NCBI GenBank assembly: GCA_002496475.1
Contig: DAJV01000019.1
Span: 1-5,168 of the forward strand
Reading direction: 5' to 3'
Length of the DNA: 5,168 nucleotides
DNA from: Vulcanisaeta sp. UBA163
GTDB lineage: Archaea > Thermoproteota > Thermoprotei > Thermoproteales > Thermocladiaceae
Shown here piece by piece: positions 5,026 through 5,168 of this stretch (the first letter of the stretch is position 1; the number at the start of each line of letters is the position of its first letter). The position numbers and the translations under genes were made by a program. The notes below the pieces were generated by a model, which saw only the letters and a program-made list of their open reading frames with translations, did no database searches and was not told the DNA's origin.

Positions 5026-5168
5026 AATAATAGCCCCTCCTCTTTAACGGCGTAGTTTTTCGTCCTATTACCCGTCCTTATCTAAAGTCTCAATTCATTA
5101 TGAGCTACTCCAACCTTTAGGGGGGGGGTTTCCTGTTTCATTGCTTTGCCTTGTCTTTTGGTCATAGG
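5026..5168. other. Right-edge region with no confident gene
   Basis: No recognisable gene lies between the eS26 promoter and the window edge. On the minus strand one frame is open from the edge to a TAG at 5082-5084, encoding about 28 residues that end H-N-E-L-R-L. Another frame is open from the edge to a TAA near 5100. Either could be the tail of a gene lying to the right, but the protein is too short to recognise. The frame crosses a run of nine C (minus strand), so its end depends on an exact homopolymer count. Confidence 0.3.
5120..5128 (+). repeat. Homopolymer run of nine G
   Basis: Nine consecutive G on the plus strand, the longest G/C homopolymer I noticed in the window, lie about 150 bp upstream of the eS26 start. 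It may be a sequencing-sensitive or slippage-prone site. No regulatory role is evident. Confidence 0.9.

Noticed and set aside
1..5168. tRNA, rRNA, CRISPR repeats, insertion sequences, integration sites
   Set aside because: I looked for T-loop-like motifs, repeated spacers, terminal inverted repeats and transposase domains and found none. Nearly all of the window is explained by compact ordinary genes.

Overview
This window most likely comes from a hyperthermophilic crenarchaeon (Thermoproteota), and the gene style resembles Thermoproteales such as Vulcanisaeta or Caldivirga. Three things support this. It encodes ribosomal protein eS26, which Crenarchaeota and eukaryotes have and Euryarchaeota lack. 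Arginine is coded mostly by AGG/AGA. Many genes have AT-rich TATA-like boxes about 22-31 bases before the start codon and little or no leader. The genus is an inference; the crenarchaeal call is firmer.

Layout, left to right. (1) 1-1482, minus strand: a tight run of four genes transcribed leftward. They are a 79-aa unknown protein with four cysteines, a MoaD-like beta-grasp protein that has lost its C-terminal Gly-Gly, and the alpha and (cut by the window edge) beta subunits of a GctAB/IpdAB-type CoA-transferase. (2) 1483-1608: a divergent promoter region. (3) 1609-2091, plus strand: a Nudix hydrolase. Its 3' end overlaps that of a convergent acylphosphatase gene (2066-2341, minus) by 26 bases. 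(4) 2342-2391: a 50-bp divergent promoter region with two palindromic TATA-like boxes. (5) 2392-4041, plus strand: a 549-aa protein with a multi-pass membrane half followed by a eukaryote-like Ser/Thr kinase domain. (6) 4100-4501, minus strand: a small FHA-domain protein, convergent with the kinase and 58 bp from it. (7) 4570-4971, minus strand: eS26 with an unusual Pro/Gln/Thr-rich tail. (8) 4972-5168: the eS26 promoter and a region with no confident gene, including a run of nine G.

The most interesting unit is the membrane kinase with its FHA neighbour. The FHA protein carries an N-terminal Thr-Thr-Glu-Thr stretch before the FHA domain. This is the same architecture as the actinobacterial GarA/OdhI switch, in which a kinase phosphorylates an N-terminal threonine motif that the protein's own FHA domain then binds. 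A membrane kinase signalling through a small self-inhibiting FHA protein is a testable hypothesis here. The second point of interest is the MoaD-like protein without Gly-Gly, packed with an unknown Cys protein directly upstream of an IpdA-like CoA-transferase.

I see no mobile elements, CRISPR repeats, tRNA or rRNA genes, and no clear T-rich terminators between the convergent genes.
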